64,000 bases of DNA from Chenopodium formosanum (Eukaryota; Streptophyta; Magnoliopsida; Caryophyllales; Amaranthaceae), in the NCBI GenBank assembly GCA_024500155.1, contig CM044874.1:45296384-45360383 (forward strand), read 5' to 3'. Below are positions 33,539 to 45,434 of the stretch, in pieces. The translations under genes and the position numbers were made by a program. The first letter of the stretch is position 1; each line of letters opens with the position of its first letter. The notes beneath the pieces are model-generated. The model was not told the origin of the DNA and searched no databases. It saw only the letters and a list, made by a program, of their open reading frames with translations.

Positions 33539-34380
33539 TAGCTGGTAAGATCTGAGACAGCAATACAAAATGATACCTGAATGGGAAGAAAATCACACGA
33601 GCTTTTGGTCAAGTATAGCGCTATTACAACTGTATATGTATCCTGAGCCTCTTGTACATTTATTTATTTGCCTTCTTAAATATCTTTCCCACTTTTCTTG
33701 ATTCTTCTTCAATTTATACTACACGAAGCGATGTAAATTGAAATTATTGTTCCATTTGGAATTTACTGTTTTTTCATACAAAATTGAGACAATAATACCC
33801 TGTTGTATAAATTATAGGGGCTTGTAACCTCCGCGTTATATATTGATTTCTTCATGACACTATATCTTACCATTTTGATGAAATAAAATTAAATGTTTCG
33901 CTACATTGTTCTTAAAATCTTTGCTTCTTAGTGATAAACTGGTAATACTGATATGCGCAGTGTTGTAGCTTTTGGTCATTATATGACTCTTGACATGCAT
34001 TTTTCCGACTGATCATTATAGACTTTGAAGAATGAAAAACAGTAAATTGCAATTTTTAATTTAGAGATCAGAATGTAAATTGCTACTCGTCGCTCTCATT
34101 TTACATAGTAATGCTCCCATTTTACATAGTAATGCTCCCATTTTGACTTGAATGGACAAATATACCCTTTATTCAAGTTGTAATATAAAAAGAGGACTTT
34201 GTTCCCTTCACGCACATTTTACATACTAACGGTCCCCTCAAAGTAGTACATCGTGAATCCCGAGCCCACCACATCGGTCCCCACGACCTTCTAACCAAAT
34301 CGGTCCAAACGACCACCTTAAATCGTTTTTTTTTTTTTTAAAAAAATAATCATCAAGTTTTTACCGACGGGTCTTGGATA
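33539..34380 (+). other. 3' flank of the kinase gene
   Basis: A candidate polyadenylation signal AATAAA is at 33882-33887, with weaker AT-rich elements around 33720. At about 34091-34140 a 24-bp unit (CTCCCATTTTACATAGTAATG) is repeated twice and partly a third time. It may belong to the edge of MULE2. No gene seen. Confidence 0.5.
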
Positions 34381-34460
34381 ATGGACAACTGGAACATTCG
34401 TACGCCGGAGAATGCGTCGGAACATTCCGTAAGGTTTTTATTTTATTTTATTTTTCTATT

Positions 34461-34645
34461 TTCTCAAAATAGGACATCTGCCCAAAATTTCCGGATGTCT
34501 TATGGTGGATCCACCATGGAACATCCAGAAATTTTGGGCGGATCTAGACTTTCGCCTAAAATTTCCGGATGTTCCATGGTGGATCCGGAAATTTCAGGCG
34601 GATCCATCATGGGACATCCGGAAATTTTGGGCGGATATCCCATTT
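34461..34645. repeat. MULE2 palindrome array
   Basis: Alternating copies of GGACATCCGGAAATTTTGGGCGGAT and inverse, separated by GGATCCACCATGG-like palindromes. Same place and layout as 23770-24075 in MULE1, but the motif has shifted from GGCGTT to GGCGGA type. Confidence 0.8.
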
Positions 34646-34671
34646 TTTAGTTTTTTTTTTTTTAATTTTAT

Positions 34672-34700
34672 TATTATTATAATTATTGTTATTATTATTA

Positions 34701-34745
<45 letters not shown>
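34672..34745. repeat. (ATT)n microsatellite
   Basis: TTATTATTATT run with a few interruptions, continuing as weaker TTA/TTG repeats to 34900. Confidence 0.9.
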
Positions 34746-34750
<5 letters not shown>

Positions 34751-34963
34751 GTTTGGGTATTATTGTTTTGTTATTTTTATTATTAATATTGTTATTGTTG
34801 TTGGTGGTGTTTATGATTATTGTTGTTGCTATTATGATTGTTGTTATTAGTATTAGTTATTAATGTTAATAATATTATTAGTTGTAATAATGTTTTATAA
34901 ATATTATTATTAATATTATGAAAAAGAACATAATGACGTTGTTTTGTTTAATTTGTATAGGAT

Positions 34964-36729
34964 ATGGAATCTGAAGACGGCGGTGACGGTGTGAATTATA
35001 GTGGGAATTTCGTCACGGATACATTATTTCCAACGTTTGAGGATGTAGTTACATGGGCGGATGCTATTTCCATAAATCTAGGATTTATTTTGGTGAAATT
35101 GTCTTATAACAAAACCAGAGATGGTCGGCCGTATCGATATTTGCGATGTGATCGGTCACTGAGGACCAAGCTGAGAGATTTGAAGAACGCGATACGGAAG
35201 GACACAAAAATCAAAGCTAATGGTTGTCCATTCTACATCAAGATATATTATGAAGTCAACACTGACAGTTGGAAGATCCGTGTGAAAAATGATCACACCG
35301 GGACACATAACCATACTATGATTGTGTACCAAGAGGGTCATAGTAAAGTGAGCGGATTGAGCCTGGGTGCAAAATAGGTTGTGCGTGACATGACAAAGTC
35401 CAAGGTTGCACCCCGTAACATCATGGAAACTATTACAGAGCAATTTCCTGATGATCATCCAAACATCAGACACATTTGCAATTGTCGGAATGATTGCAGG
35501 ATGGAGATGTTTGAAGAAGAGGAGTTGTTCAATAATTTCTTCATTTGGCGAGAGAGAGTAAGTACATTTACTAGGTCATGGCCGATGATCTTGACGTCTT
35601 GCAACATGCATTTATGGTGCACCCGATCACGGTCAACATACTCCGCACATACCCACATATCATAGGTATGAATTATACTTACAAGACTAATCGATATGGG
35701 ATGACGTTCTTTGAGATAGTTGGTGTGACACCGACAAACCAAAATTTTCTAGTTGGTTATATTTTCATGCCCAACGAGTGCACAACTAGTTATCGGTGGG
35801 TGTTGCAGAGATTAAGGGTTGGGTTTGATAAAGAGCCATCGGTATTTTTGTCAGAACGTGAACTTGGGCTATGTGCGGCTTTGAGAGAAGTGTTTCCAGG
35901 GACGTCGCATTTACTCTGTCGATGGCACATTAACAAAGATGTAGAGGCTCAGGTGACGAAGATGTTCAAAAACAAGAAGGTTGGTGCCAGTTTTAAAAAT
36001 AGAAAATGGAACAAATTCATGAATGAAACAACCGAGGCGGAGTATGATCATGCTCTAGCTACCATGAAAGCATGGCAGGCAAGTTATCCGGCAGTGATTC
36101 AGTATGTTGAGGGAACATGGCTTTGTCACAAAACCAAATTTGTGACATACTGGACGAACCAAGTTCTTCACTTTGGTAACACCACCAATTGTAGAGTTGA
36201 GAGCCAACATTCAGTAGTGAAGACGTGGTTTGATTCATCCACATGTTAGTTGTTTTACTGTATTAGTTGTTGTCGTTATTACATAATTGTAATTATAATA
36301 AAAAAATTATAATGTATTTACTAATTTGAATCAATGGCAGGTTCTTTGGATACCTTATGGGCCCAAGTCCATTGTCATATCGGTAATCGAATCATTGAAA
36401 TTCGTAATGAGTTGGAGACATCAAGGTATAAAATTGGTGAGATGTACAGATTATTTCCACTGTCATGTATAAATGGCAAAGTGTCTCAACATTGCTTGAA
36501 ATTACTTCATAAGGAGACAAAAAGGATGCGGGATTTGAGTTACCAGGTTTATGGACGTTGTAGATGTGCTATGCACGTAACCCATGGTGTACCATGTGCT
36601 TGCCAGATACATGATTCGCTAGTTGCACAGACAGGCTTGTATAGCGGCCAAATTCATTCTTTCTGGAAGACTTTGGTTATTGGTGATGGTGTTAACATTC
36701 CGGAATTGGTTAATGATTCGATCGAGGAG
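34964..36729 (+). pseudogene. MULE2 transposase (FAR1-type), 3' end lost
   Basis: ATG just after an acceptor TTTGTATAG (ends 34960). FAR1-like DNA-binding region about 35080-35330 (RYLRCDRS, ANGCPFYIKI, HTGTHNHT). Catalytic region 35600-36240: the first acidic position reads GMNYTYKTN (Asn where MULE1 has Asp), then LCRWHINKDV and RVESQHSVVK. Intron 36241-36331 (GTTAGT...GGCAG) is absent in MULE1. Last exon carries the SWIM-like CAMHVTHGVPCACQIH (about 36565-36615). Breaks: TAG at 35375-35377 and a frameshift near 35575. Truncated at 36729 by element B. Confidence 0.85.
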
Positions 36730-37254
36730 TGTAGACACCTAAAAATGTCTCCCCAAAACCAAACCCGATGATGAACAACCTTTCACAGCCATTATTGTTC
36801 GGGCTGAGTATTTAACCTTTGGAGTGCTTAAATCCATGTTTCCATTCAATACATTTCATAAATCAATCTATTTCCTAGCTCATTTCCCTAAACCATAACT
36901 TGTTTTCCTCTTTTCGTGTCCACATCGAAAAACTGAGAGAAACTGATTTTGTTGCCTTAAAATTTTGATCCAATTATTATTTTTTTAGATAGGACTTGAA
37001 ATAAGATTTCCAACCATATATCATAATCACAATTCAGATTTAAAACGAAGAAGATATGAGACAAACACTAAACTCGACCCAAAACCAACACCCTTCTACT
37101 AAAATGGTCATATATTAAAATATACAAATTATTTTGACCTGATTCTAATTGTTTTGGAAATTAGACTTAATAATCTTTCCAATGATACATTATTTGCCTT
37201 ATTCCAAGTTACGGATCAAAAGTTATGATAATTTAATAAACGCGTAAAAAACTG

Positions 37255-37700
37255 GAATTGCCGCGCAAACAACATAACTGCCGCGTCGAGGGAGTGATTG
37301 ACGTGGCATGGGGCCTTGTACCATGTCACGGAATTCTGTACCATGTCGCGGTAAACATACCGTGACACGGTGATTTTTCGCGTCATTTTCACATGCTTAT
37401 TTCATCGTGACACGGGGCTTTGTACCATGCCGCGGTGGGATTTGCCGAGTCACGGTAACCATTTTTGCATTTTCATGTGCTTATTTCACTGTGACACGGT
37501 GTACTCTAGCGTGCCACGGTGGGCTTTGCCGTGTCATGGTACACATACCATGACATGGTATTTTTCCGTGTTTTCTCCGCGGAAACCCTTCATGCGTTTT
37601 ATCTCTCATAGGTTAATTATTTCCCGCGTCACTCCAGTTTCCCCCGTGGCACGATATTCTTTGCCATGTTGCGGTATTCTTTGCCGTGTCGCGGAAACCA
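37255..37700. repeat. CCGTGACACGG palindrome cluster B1 (LTR, pre-TATA)
   Basis: More than a dozen variants of CCGTGACACGG, CCATGTCACGG and CCGTGTCGCGG, in both orientations, ending about 60 bp before the TATA box. ACCGTGACACGGT is a perfect palindrome around one base. Confidence 0.85.
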
Positions 37701-37760
37701 TTTTTAGGGTTTTTTTAAAATCTTTTTAGGGTTCCGTGTGTTCCCTCTACTCATTTTCCC

Positions 37761-37768
37761 TATAAATA
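37761..37768 (+). promoter_or_regulatory. LTR TATA box, element B
   Basis: TATAAATA in CCCTATAAATACCCTCC context, just after palindrome cluster B1. Confidence 0.7.
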
Positions 37769-38810
37769 CCCTCCTCATTTCTACAGTTTGGGGCATAAAA
37801 TCATTCTCTCTTTCTCTCTTTTACACCAAAAATCATTATCTTATCTCTCTTTCATATTCTAAGCCTTAAACCTATATTTCTAATTACACCATTCTTCCCT
37901 TAAGCATTCCAAGGAGTCCATACGACACCCGAGGTTCCGTCCTTAAACCAAGGCGTGAAAGGTATAATTATTCGAGGGTTTGGACCAAATCAACTCTACT
38001 TTTTATTTGATTTAATTTCCATTTGTTTTTATTATTTTTACTGAAGTTACTAACAGTTTATTCATGATGTAGCAATTTAAGGAACGCGCTGAATGTGAGT
38101 AATTAATTAATTTAATTACTTATTTTATTTTTATATTGCTAGTATCATGATTAGGTTAATTTATTATTCGATTTAACTAAAGCTATTATTATTAAATTGC
38201 TTCCAATATTAATGTTTATTTTATTATATTTATTGATCACCATATTTCATATTTAAAGGGAATATGTAATTGAAAATCACGCCTGATAAGACAATTTGGA
38301 CAACTGGTTTAGGTTCCTTTTTAATCTTGTTGTTTAATCAAGTGATCACTTATATTTTTGAATCATATGTTGCATTAATATTCAACCAATTTAGCTTAAT
38401 AATAGTTTGGAGCGAATTGAATATTTGTTTGCATGCCTTTGAGATTGGAAGAATCACTTTTCACTATAAGAATCGAGTAGAGGCCAATACAGGCGAATGT
38501 GACTCCATGACTCACTTTGTACCATCAATCTATATCCTCCTTTCGTGGTTTCGAACCATATGGAGTTAGTAATATCATGGATTATGAATGGGGTGTAACC
38601 TTCACGGGTCAATCGTTGTTGCCTATCGTTGTCCCTTAATCGTGGTTGCCTTAAATTATTCGTGAACGGTTTACAAGTTCCTTAAAAACTTATTAGTCGC
38701 TCCCTACTTTCCTTGTCCCTAATCGTATATGTCAATTCTCACTTCCTATGAGTGCCAAGTATATTCACACATGCTTTAACGTAGGCGCACATCAAACGAC
38801 ACCTACAATT

Positions 38811-38829
38811 TGGCGACTCTGCTGGAGGG
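38811..38829 (+). promoter_or_regulatory. Primer-binding site, element B
   Basis: TGGCGACTCTGCTGGAGGG three bases after the LTR. D has TGGCGACTCCACTGGGGA. The tRNA is not assigned here. Confidence 0.75.
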
Positions 38830-38989
38830 ATACTTGGTTATTTATCGATTTGAGTGATCGGTATTTAATTAAGATGAGTGGATGAGACTTGAAAAATTCT
38901 TGAAAATATTCCTGTGATTAAATTGGCATTTTTACATATGCATAGATGTTTTAACGTCGTATCTCAGGTTTGTCCCGTAGGAAAAATAG

Positions 38990-39741
38990 GATAACCTTGT
39001 CGTGAACGAATAAAACAGAGGCACCGGTCAGATTTCCTGACTGCCGTGCCACGACGGAGCTTGCCGTGTCACGGCGCTGGGCACCATCATGCGGTGTTTG
39101 GCACCGTGACACGGTAGATTTTTTCGTGTCACGGTAGTCCCGAAATCTGTCCAATGGCTCATTTCTCTTCTCACATTCAGCTTCCTTCGATTTTTCTGAA
39201 AAAACGTGTGTGTTCTACATACGTCTTAGCCTCGGGAGATTTAAGCTCTATCAACCCCAAAACGCTCATGGTAATAAGGGTTCATCCGAGTTTTTAAATC
39301 CACCCAAACCATGGAGTCGAGTTTGATTTCATCACAAACTTGCGGAGCCGCCCGTTGGCATACACCCTCAAGGGAGGCTGCCTTGTTAACGAGACCAAAC
39401 TCTTAACCATGGTACCCTTTTGACACCAAATAAAACCTGACCATAGTGGAACATAGAACTGGACCTTAGGTTGTAAACTATTCTTTGCATCATTGTGCCT
39501 ATGTGTGTATATTTGGTCGTTTTTATCCTAACCTTAACGATCTTTCTTTGTCTATGGTGGATTATTTTTTGACTAACAATTGTCAATGGACCGTACTCAT
39601 TTAGTAATTAGCACAAACTCTAAAATTGACAAAAAAAAAAAAAAAAATTAGAACTGATTACCGTGACACGACAAATAACGCCGCGTCACGACAATCAGTA
39701 CCATGTCACGGTGGCTTGTACCGCGCCACGGTGCAGGTTTT
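38990..39741. repeat. Element B leader with palindrome clusters B2 and B3
   Basis: CCGTGCCACGACGG, CCGTGTCACGG and CCGTGACACGG units at 39045-39145 and 39660-39735. The second cluster continues at 56681-56715 beyond insertion C. These are the same two leader positions that hold GGCGCC clusters in A. Confidence 0.8.
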
Positions 39742-42049
39742 TGATGAGTGACATTAATGTCACTCTTAGGGAGTAGTTTTAGAGTTATTTCCGTGCTTCT
39801 TTTCCCTTATTTTCCCTTTTATTCTCTTATTTTCTTTTTAATAAAGTTTATAGTTTATTTCTTAGTTTTAGTATGTTTTAATTTAATTTCTTTTTTTAAT
39901 TAGTTTCTAGTTTATTTTCGTATTTTATTTGCTTTTGATTTATTTTATTTCGTTCCTTTTCTTTGTTACTTTCATAGTTTTTATTAGCTTTATGTTTATT
40001 TTGTTATTTTATTTTATTTTATTTTATTTGCTTGTATAGTTTTATTTAATTTTGCTAGTTTTAGTTTATTCCTCTTATTTTCTATTTTATTTTATTTATT
40101 CCATTTTATTTATTTTATTCTTTGTCCCTTTCCTCAGTTTTGTGTGTAGGTGTTCGGGTTTTAAGTCAAGTGAGTTCGGTTTGCGAATTCATGTCAAAAG
40201 TTAATTGCCGATTGCATAAGCTGCCAACACCACCGCAGCCACCTCCTATCATCCTCCACCAACGACCACCACTGCTGCCTCCTTCCACCACAATCAGCCA
40301 CAAACCAGCAGCACCTGCTCTCACCAGCCACCAACTCCCCTGCTGCCACCAACCAAACCAGCCTCAACAGCCACTACAACCGCACCTTCCTTCACTCACG
40401 CATCAACTAACACCAACACCACCAATCACCCCCGTAACAACCACTAGTTCCACCTACAACCTTCACCACACCACCAAACAATCCGCAACCAATTCCCCTG
40501 CTCCATCTCCACCACAATCAACTCAGCGCAACCAACACGAGCTGCAACCACCATAGCCACCTAATCGACTCAACCAACAACAACCACGCACATCACCATC
40601 AACCACCTTTCCCCTGCTCACTCACCCTCACAACACTGCGCAACCCACAACAACAACCCCTGCACCACCGTCCACCAAAACCCACACCAACCCATGGTTC
40701 GACCGAACCATTTCACGAGCATCACACGTGATTTTGATGAAGATCAACCGGTCTAATAATGATGATGATGCAATTGGTGATGATAGCCATTGATTTAGAG
40801 CATTGATTATGATCGGATGGTGGTGATTCAATGATGATTATTGATGAACGGTGGTGATGGTGAAGGCGCTTCAAAGGAGTTCAAAGCAGCAGAAAAATTA
40901 AAGAAGAAGAGTTGGGGTCTGTTGGTTTTGTAGGATTTTGGGTTTTAATTTTCCTTTTCTTTTATTTTTAATTCTTTTCCTTTTCCCTTTTCTTATTTCT
41001 TTCTTTTAGTTTTATTTTCTTTCTTTATTTTTTCCTTTTTACTTTTTTTCCTTCTTTTATTTTTCTATTTTCCTAGCTTAGTATAAATACCAATTTTTGG
41101 GGTAATTAAAGAGAGGAGGAAAAACAATTACCAATTATTCTACTCTCTAATTTAGTTTTTAGGAGAGCTTCTCTCTCTAGGTTTAGCTTAGGATTAGGAT
41201 AGTTTAGAGAGAGAAAGTAAGGGTTTCACCATTGTTAAGCTTGGATATTGAAGAAGAAGATTGATCATCTTGCTTGTAGTTTTTCACATTCAATCAATGA
41301 GAATCTCTAACTCTCTCTCCTCTATTTTTATTTGCTTTATTTTGATTATTATTTTAGTTGTTGGTATTGCTTGTTAATCATGTTTATTCTTGATTATTTG
41401 TTAATTAATCTTGTTATTAGCATGATTAGTGAGTAATTTCCCCATTAAGGGGATGGTTGTGGTGTAGTTGGATCTTGAGCATGTTCTAGGGTTTAGAATT
41501 GATTTATTTGTGATTAAAGTCTTTATTTGCTTGATATTCTTTAATCTTCTTGCAAGTGCACATTGTTGGTAGATTAAAGGTAAATCTTTGCTAACAAGAA
41601 ACGGAAGTTGACTTAGTTAAGGTTCATTACTATCGATTGTTATTTAATAGTACCTCCTAGTATATGGTTCTAATGTGGAAACATAGAGTCTTTGTTAGGA
41701 GAAGCCAATTGAACCCGGAAGGCGGCTAGATTGGATCCTTTACTTCGATATTCGAGCATGTTTAGTTCATAATTAATTCAATTTCTATGCCTTTGTTTAT
41801 GTTCAAGTGAATGCTATACCTAAACCATTTCCCTTAATGTTTTATTTCTTATTTTAGCATCTTTAGACTTTAGTTTATTTATCTCTTATTCCGGACTAGC
41901 TTAATTGTCGATAACATTTGGTGATGTTTATTCGTTCTCTGTGGTTCGACCCCTATGCTTGCCTTATACTCGTATTAGGTTTGTTTAGGTTGTAAAAATT
42001 GTATTTGATCTAGGGATATACAATTGACGACGTGTTTATTCCCTTGTCA
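39742..42049 (+). repeat. Element C LTR (2308 bp)
   Basis: Starts TGATGAGTGACATTAATGTC, ends CCCTTGTCA. TATAAATA at 41082-41089. U3 has TTTTATTT-rich sequence and a C/A-rich tract (40200-40680) of CCACCA-type units that generates a false Pro-rich ORF. Only one copy is present. Confidence 0.75.
41082..41089 (+). promoter_or_regulatory. LTR TATA box, element C
   Basis: TATAAATA, with a CT/GA-rich leader downstream. No palindrome cluster precedes it, unlike A, B and D. Confidence 0.6.
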
Positions 42050-42052
42050 AAT

Positions 42053-42070
42053 TGGCGCCGTTGCCGGGGA
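42053..42070 (+). promoter_or_regulatory. Primer-binding site, element C
   Basis: TGGCGCCGTTGCCGGGGA, the form widely found in Athila-type elements, three bases after the LTR end. Confidence 0.85.
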
Positions 42071-42175
42071 ACGGCTTCCGTTACCGTGATGTTATCTTAT
42101 TGAGACTAGTCCATTGTCTATAATTTTCATTCTATTTGTTGGTTTTTATTTGTGTTGCTTTATTTGAAAGAAAAA

Positions 42176-42622
42176 ATGGCTTATATTTCTATTCCTCAAT
42201 TTGATAATGAACCGTTTTGGGTGTATTTCATTAGACTTGAGGATTTCCTAGATGGTGTTAAAGGTTTAACCAAGGGTGATTATTGTGAAATCATCAATTT
42301 GGGATTAAATGAGCATTTTAGAGGAGTAGTTGACAATATGTTAAATGGTAGATTTCAAGACATGTCTTCGGATGAAGCTTGGGATTTCTATTCATGGTTA
42401 GCTAGGGATAATTATGATTGGAAGAGGGCCAATCATGAGACTTATGTTCGGGATTCTCATGCTTTAAATGTTGATGCTAATTGTCATGATTTGTCTAATA
42501 TGAATTCCCATGATGTGCTTGATTCTCCCCATAGTGACCATGTAATGCATGATTTCAACTCCCCTCCCTCTATAGCTCAATTCCCCCAAGCTAACCCTTT
42601 GCTCGTCCTCGAGCAAAGCTAA
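42176..42622 (+). pseudogene. gag: Element C gag fragment
   Basis: 148 codons starting MAYISIPQFD about 105 bp after the PBS. Content (FWVYFIRLEDFL, GLNEHFRGVVDNMLNGRF, DEAWDFYSWLA) is that of the N-terminal part of Athila-type gag. The last dozen codons lie in the inverted polypurine/hairpin segment, so the true reading frame was cut at about 42580. No capsid C-terminus or zinc knuckle. Confidence 0.65.
42580..42617 (-). promoter_or_regulatory. Hairpin plus polypurine module 2
   Basis: Minus strand: perfect 8-bp stem TTTGCTCG, loop AGGA, CGAGCAAA, then 4 nt, then TAGCTTGGGGGAAT. Likely the terminal polypurine tract region of the inverted segment. Confidence 0.7.
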
Positions 42623-44480
42623 GGCAAAAGAGAACAAGATGGAATTATTGAAAGCAAAAGAAACAAAATAGAAACAAAGTGAAAGAATGTACACTAACTC
42701 ACTGTCGTAGGAATCACGGATGCATTTAGCGTATGCATCAAGCCCTTTAAACCCCCATGTCGCCAAAGAGGACGAGTAAGCTCTCGTGAGGTTTCCTAAG
42801 AGGTTTAACCCACAACTCTTGGCAACACATAACATTCAAGGCAAAGGTGAAATCAAGAAAACTCGAGTTTTGATATTTCAAACCAAACACAAACAATGGG
42901 CTAAATGCACAAGAATACAATCCTTTCTAGACGTTAAAGGTAGCCAAGCAAAAGAATAGCTAAGGTTGGTGCAAACATAAAGCATGCAAAGGGTAGAGGG
43001 ACTTACACTCCTCCTTATCTCCAACCAAACTTCCGCGTCCTCACTAGTTTTGCATCCACTTTTAAGGTGATATCTCGAGATTCCTCGAAGGAACCGGAAG
43101 AAATAAGCAATGAAAAACATTTAGGCCACCCGATATCTTGGCATCGATAGCTCGCTCAATAGGCTTGGCTTGATTACCCTCCAACGGTAGTAACTAAACC
43201 TCACTAAGGTCAAAAGGTCTTAAAAGGGTTGAAACGTTTTGGCTAGGGTAAAGGGCGTTGAAATAAATTTGGAAATTGGTGGTAAACTTAGAAGTGAAGC
43301 AAGGTTGATCATTCCTCAATTCAAACTCAATAAACTACCAACTTTCAAATAAAAAATTCAAGCAACTCCTCCCTTAAGCTTATTCTTTTTCAACCAAACA
43401 ACAAATATTTTTGTATTTTCTCAATTTTTTTTCTTTTTTTTTTCATTTCTTTTTATTCTTTGCTCTCGCCTGTTTTAACTTTTAGCGGCTTTTTCTTTCA
43501 TTTCCTTTATTTTCTTCTCATTTGGTTAAACCATTCAACATAACAAAGATAATCACAAGTACCAAAATTTGAGTTTTTCACTTCTTTTTCATTTTTTTTC
43601 TCACTTTCATTAACCAAAAATACAAATCTAGTCCCAAGAATGCTTCACAAAAACTAATAAAGGTAAAAATAAAGCAAAGGTCCATTGGTTTGTAATGTGG
43701 TTATGCCAAAGAAGGGAAAATGGCTCAAATTGGGTTACTAAATGAGCAAATGCAAAAGAAAAATAAAAGAATAGAAAATAATAAAACAAAACAAAAATCC
43801 TAATTGCCTTCGTCTTCCCTTAGGTTGGTTTGGTCTCGATCTCGGGTAGAATCAAGTCAAATTCTCGATATGAGCTAGCAATGCCAAGGATCCAAACTCC
43901 ACACATGCAAGAAATGTATAAGGCTAGAACAATATAGACAAATCCTCACAAGAATGACGGTACTGGAGTAGCAAATATCACCTTTAAAGCTTCAACTAGC
44001 TAGAGAGCGACAACCATCTTACCACAAACCAAGTGAGCTAAGGTCTCATAGGCCTTAAGTTCTACTACCTTGGCAATGTTATATGTGTGAACCAACCTCG
44101 ACATTCAAGTGCATGAAAACCTCTAACAACTAGCAAAGAGGGTATTCTAGGTGCTAAAGCCCAATTATGTCCAAGTTTAAAACAAAACATTTTGAAACTT
44201 TGCCTTGAATGCCATGGAAAGACACTATACACACAAATATTCACAAAACCAACAATACTCAAGAGTGCATATACAATTGTGCAAGATGAAAGCATGAACA
44301 ATCAAAGCTACAAATACCAAAAGTCAACTTAATAAGGCGCTCACGACCATCAAAACATAGAAAACCAATCTCAATAATAGACTTTGGCAAGTATGAGAGA
44401 AATAAATCAAGCAATCATGAGACTATGGATTAAGAAACCACCAAGAGATATAGATAACCCCCTAAGCTAGCGAATAGCTA

Positions 44481-44518
44481 CTCCCCCAAGCTAGAATGGA
44501 GCATTGTCCTCAATGCTC
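44481..44518 (-). promoter_or_regulatory. Hairpin plus polypurine module 1
   Basis: Minus strand: perfect 8-bp stem GAGCATTG, loop AGGA, CAATGCTC, then 5 nt, then CTAGCTTGGGGGAG. Same architecture as module 2 with a different stem sequence. Confidence 0.7.
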
Positions 44519-44884
44519 AAAATAAAGGCAAAAAGGGTGGGAGGGAGGGGAAGAAAGAAAACACATCCACACAACAAATCATAATTCATTCAATTCACAT
44601 GCATTTAAGAAAGAAAATTTAAGATGAGGGAAGAAGGAAAGAGTAAACCAAAGGTGAGGTGGGTGTTGAAACCCGCAAGTGAGCACATTGTCCATATTTT
44701 CATCTAATTCCTCGTCTTTGTTGCTTTTCCAAATGCAAGCAATCATTGGTGTGCTTCTTCTCAAGGATTTCAATCCAAAATCCTTGCACATTAGTATATG
44801 CATCAAGTACCTATACACAAAGACAAGAGAGTAAACAAAAATGAGAAGTATAAAAGAAAGAAAAAGAAAGCAATAAAACATGGG

Positions 44885-45434
44885 TTACTTCCCAAGAAAG
44901 GCTTGCTTAACGTCCAAGCATGACCAATCTAGTAAATAACCCGACAAAGAACGCAAAAGCTTGTCATATGCACTGACAAACATATCAAGAAATAGAGCAT
45001 ACGCGATGCTCATATGACAAGCAAACATAAAGTACAAGGAGACTTTATGCTGGAGAGAAGGGGGAAAAGAAAAAGTAAAAGAATCAAAAGAAAAATCAAG
45101 AAAATAAGAAAAAAAAGTAGAAGAATAAAAAGATAAATAGGGAGGCAAACTCTCCTCACAATAATCTTTTTGGTTGGCATTATAACTCCTTTCCTCATCA
45201 ACAACGAAAGAGTTGGGGGCTTCGGAAGCATGGATAGGAAGAGGATCCCTAAGAGGTTCTTTGAGAAAAGAAGGGAGGAACATAGGATAGTAGGAGATAT
45301 GGTGAATCCTTTGGGAAAAAGGTGTATGAGAAAGGGAAAAAGGGGTAGCTAATCCCTCATCACAAGGTCTCACATCACTAATGAGGGAATGAAAATCAAT
45401 CATGGAATCCTCAAATAAAGAACCCTCATGTTAT
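44885..45434 (-). pseudogene. Antisense ORF of element C, 3' half
   Basis: Continues the ORF of 56675-56287: across the insertion point of D the frame is kept with no stop, giving about 310 codons in total if D is ignored. Ser/Phe/Tyr-rich with a Tyr-Phe run near 45100, ending CLDVKQAFLGK then stop. The GACGTTAAGCAAGCCTTTCTTGGGAAGTAACCC context at its end resembles the junction downstream of pol in Athila-type elements. Function unknown. Confidence 0.55.

Larger units (their letters stand above)
34381..36729 (+). mobile_element. MULE2: Mutator-like element, cut by element B
   Basis: Same organisation as MULE1: palindrome array (34461-34645), ATT microsatellite (34672-34745), intron acceptor, transposase. 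It stops inside the SWIM/C-terminal region at 36729, where the LTR of B begins. Its OTU part and right TIR, if kept, should lie beyond the far LTR of B, outside the window. The left end is not defined. Confidence 0.8.
36730..38807 (+). repeat. Element B 5' LTR (2078 bp)
   Basis: Starts TGTAGACACCTAAAAATGTC, ends GACACCTACA. Start and CTCCCCAAAACCAAACCC match the LTRs of A and D. TATAAATA at 37761-37768. Directly upstream (37255-37700) is a palindrome cluster of ACCGTGACACGGT type where A and D have TGGCGCCA. Confidence 0.9.
42580..44884 (-). other. Element C inverted 3' noncoding segment with two PPT/hairpin modules
   Basis: Read on the minus strand from 44884: end of the antisense ORF, leader-like sequence, hairpin plus polypurine module 1 (44481-44518), 1.9 kb AT-rich DNA, then hairpin plus polypurine module 2 (42580-42617), where an LTR would be expected but the gag fragment follows. 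No other gene supported. Confidence 0.6.

Noticed and set aside
37370..37729. ORF with repeated Cys/His
   Set aside because: Translation of the CCGTGACACGG palindrome cluster; the apparent repeats follow the DNA palindromes.
40122..40556. Pro/Thr-rich ORF of 144 codons
   Set aside because: Lies in the CCACCA-rich part of the element C LTR, upstream of its TATA box.
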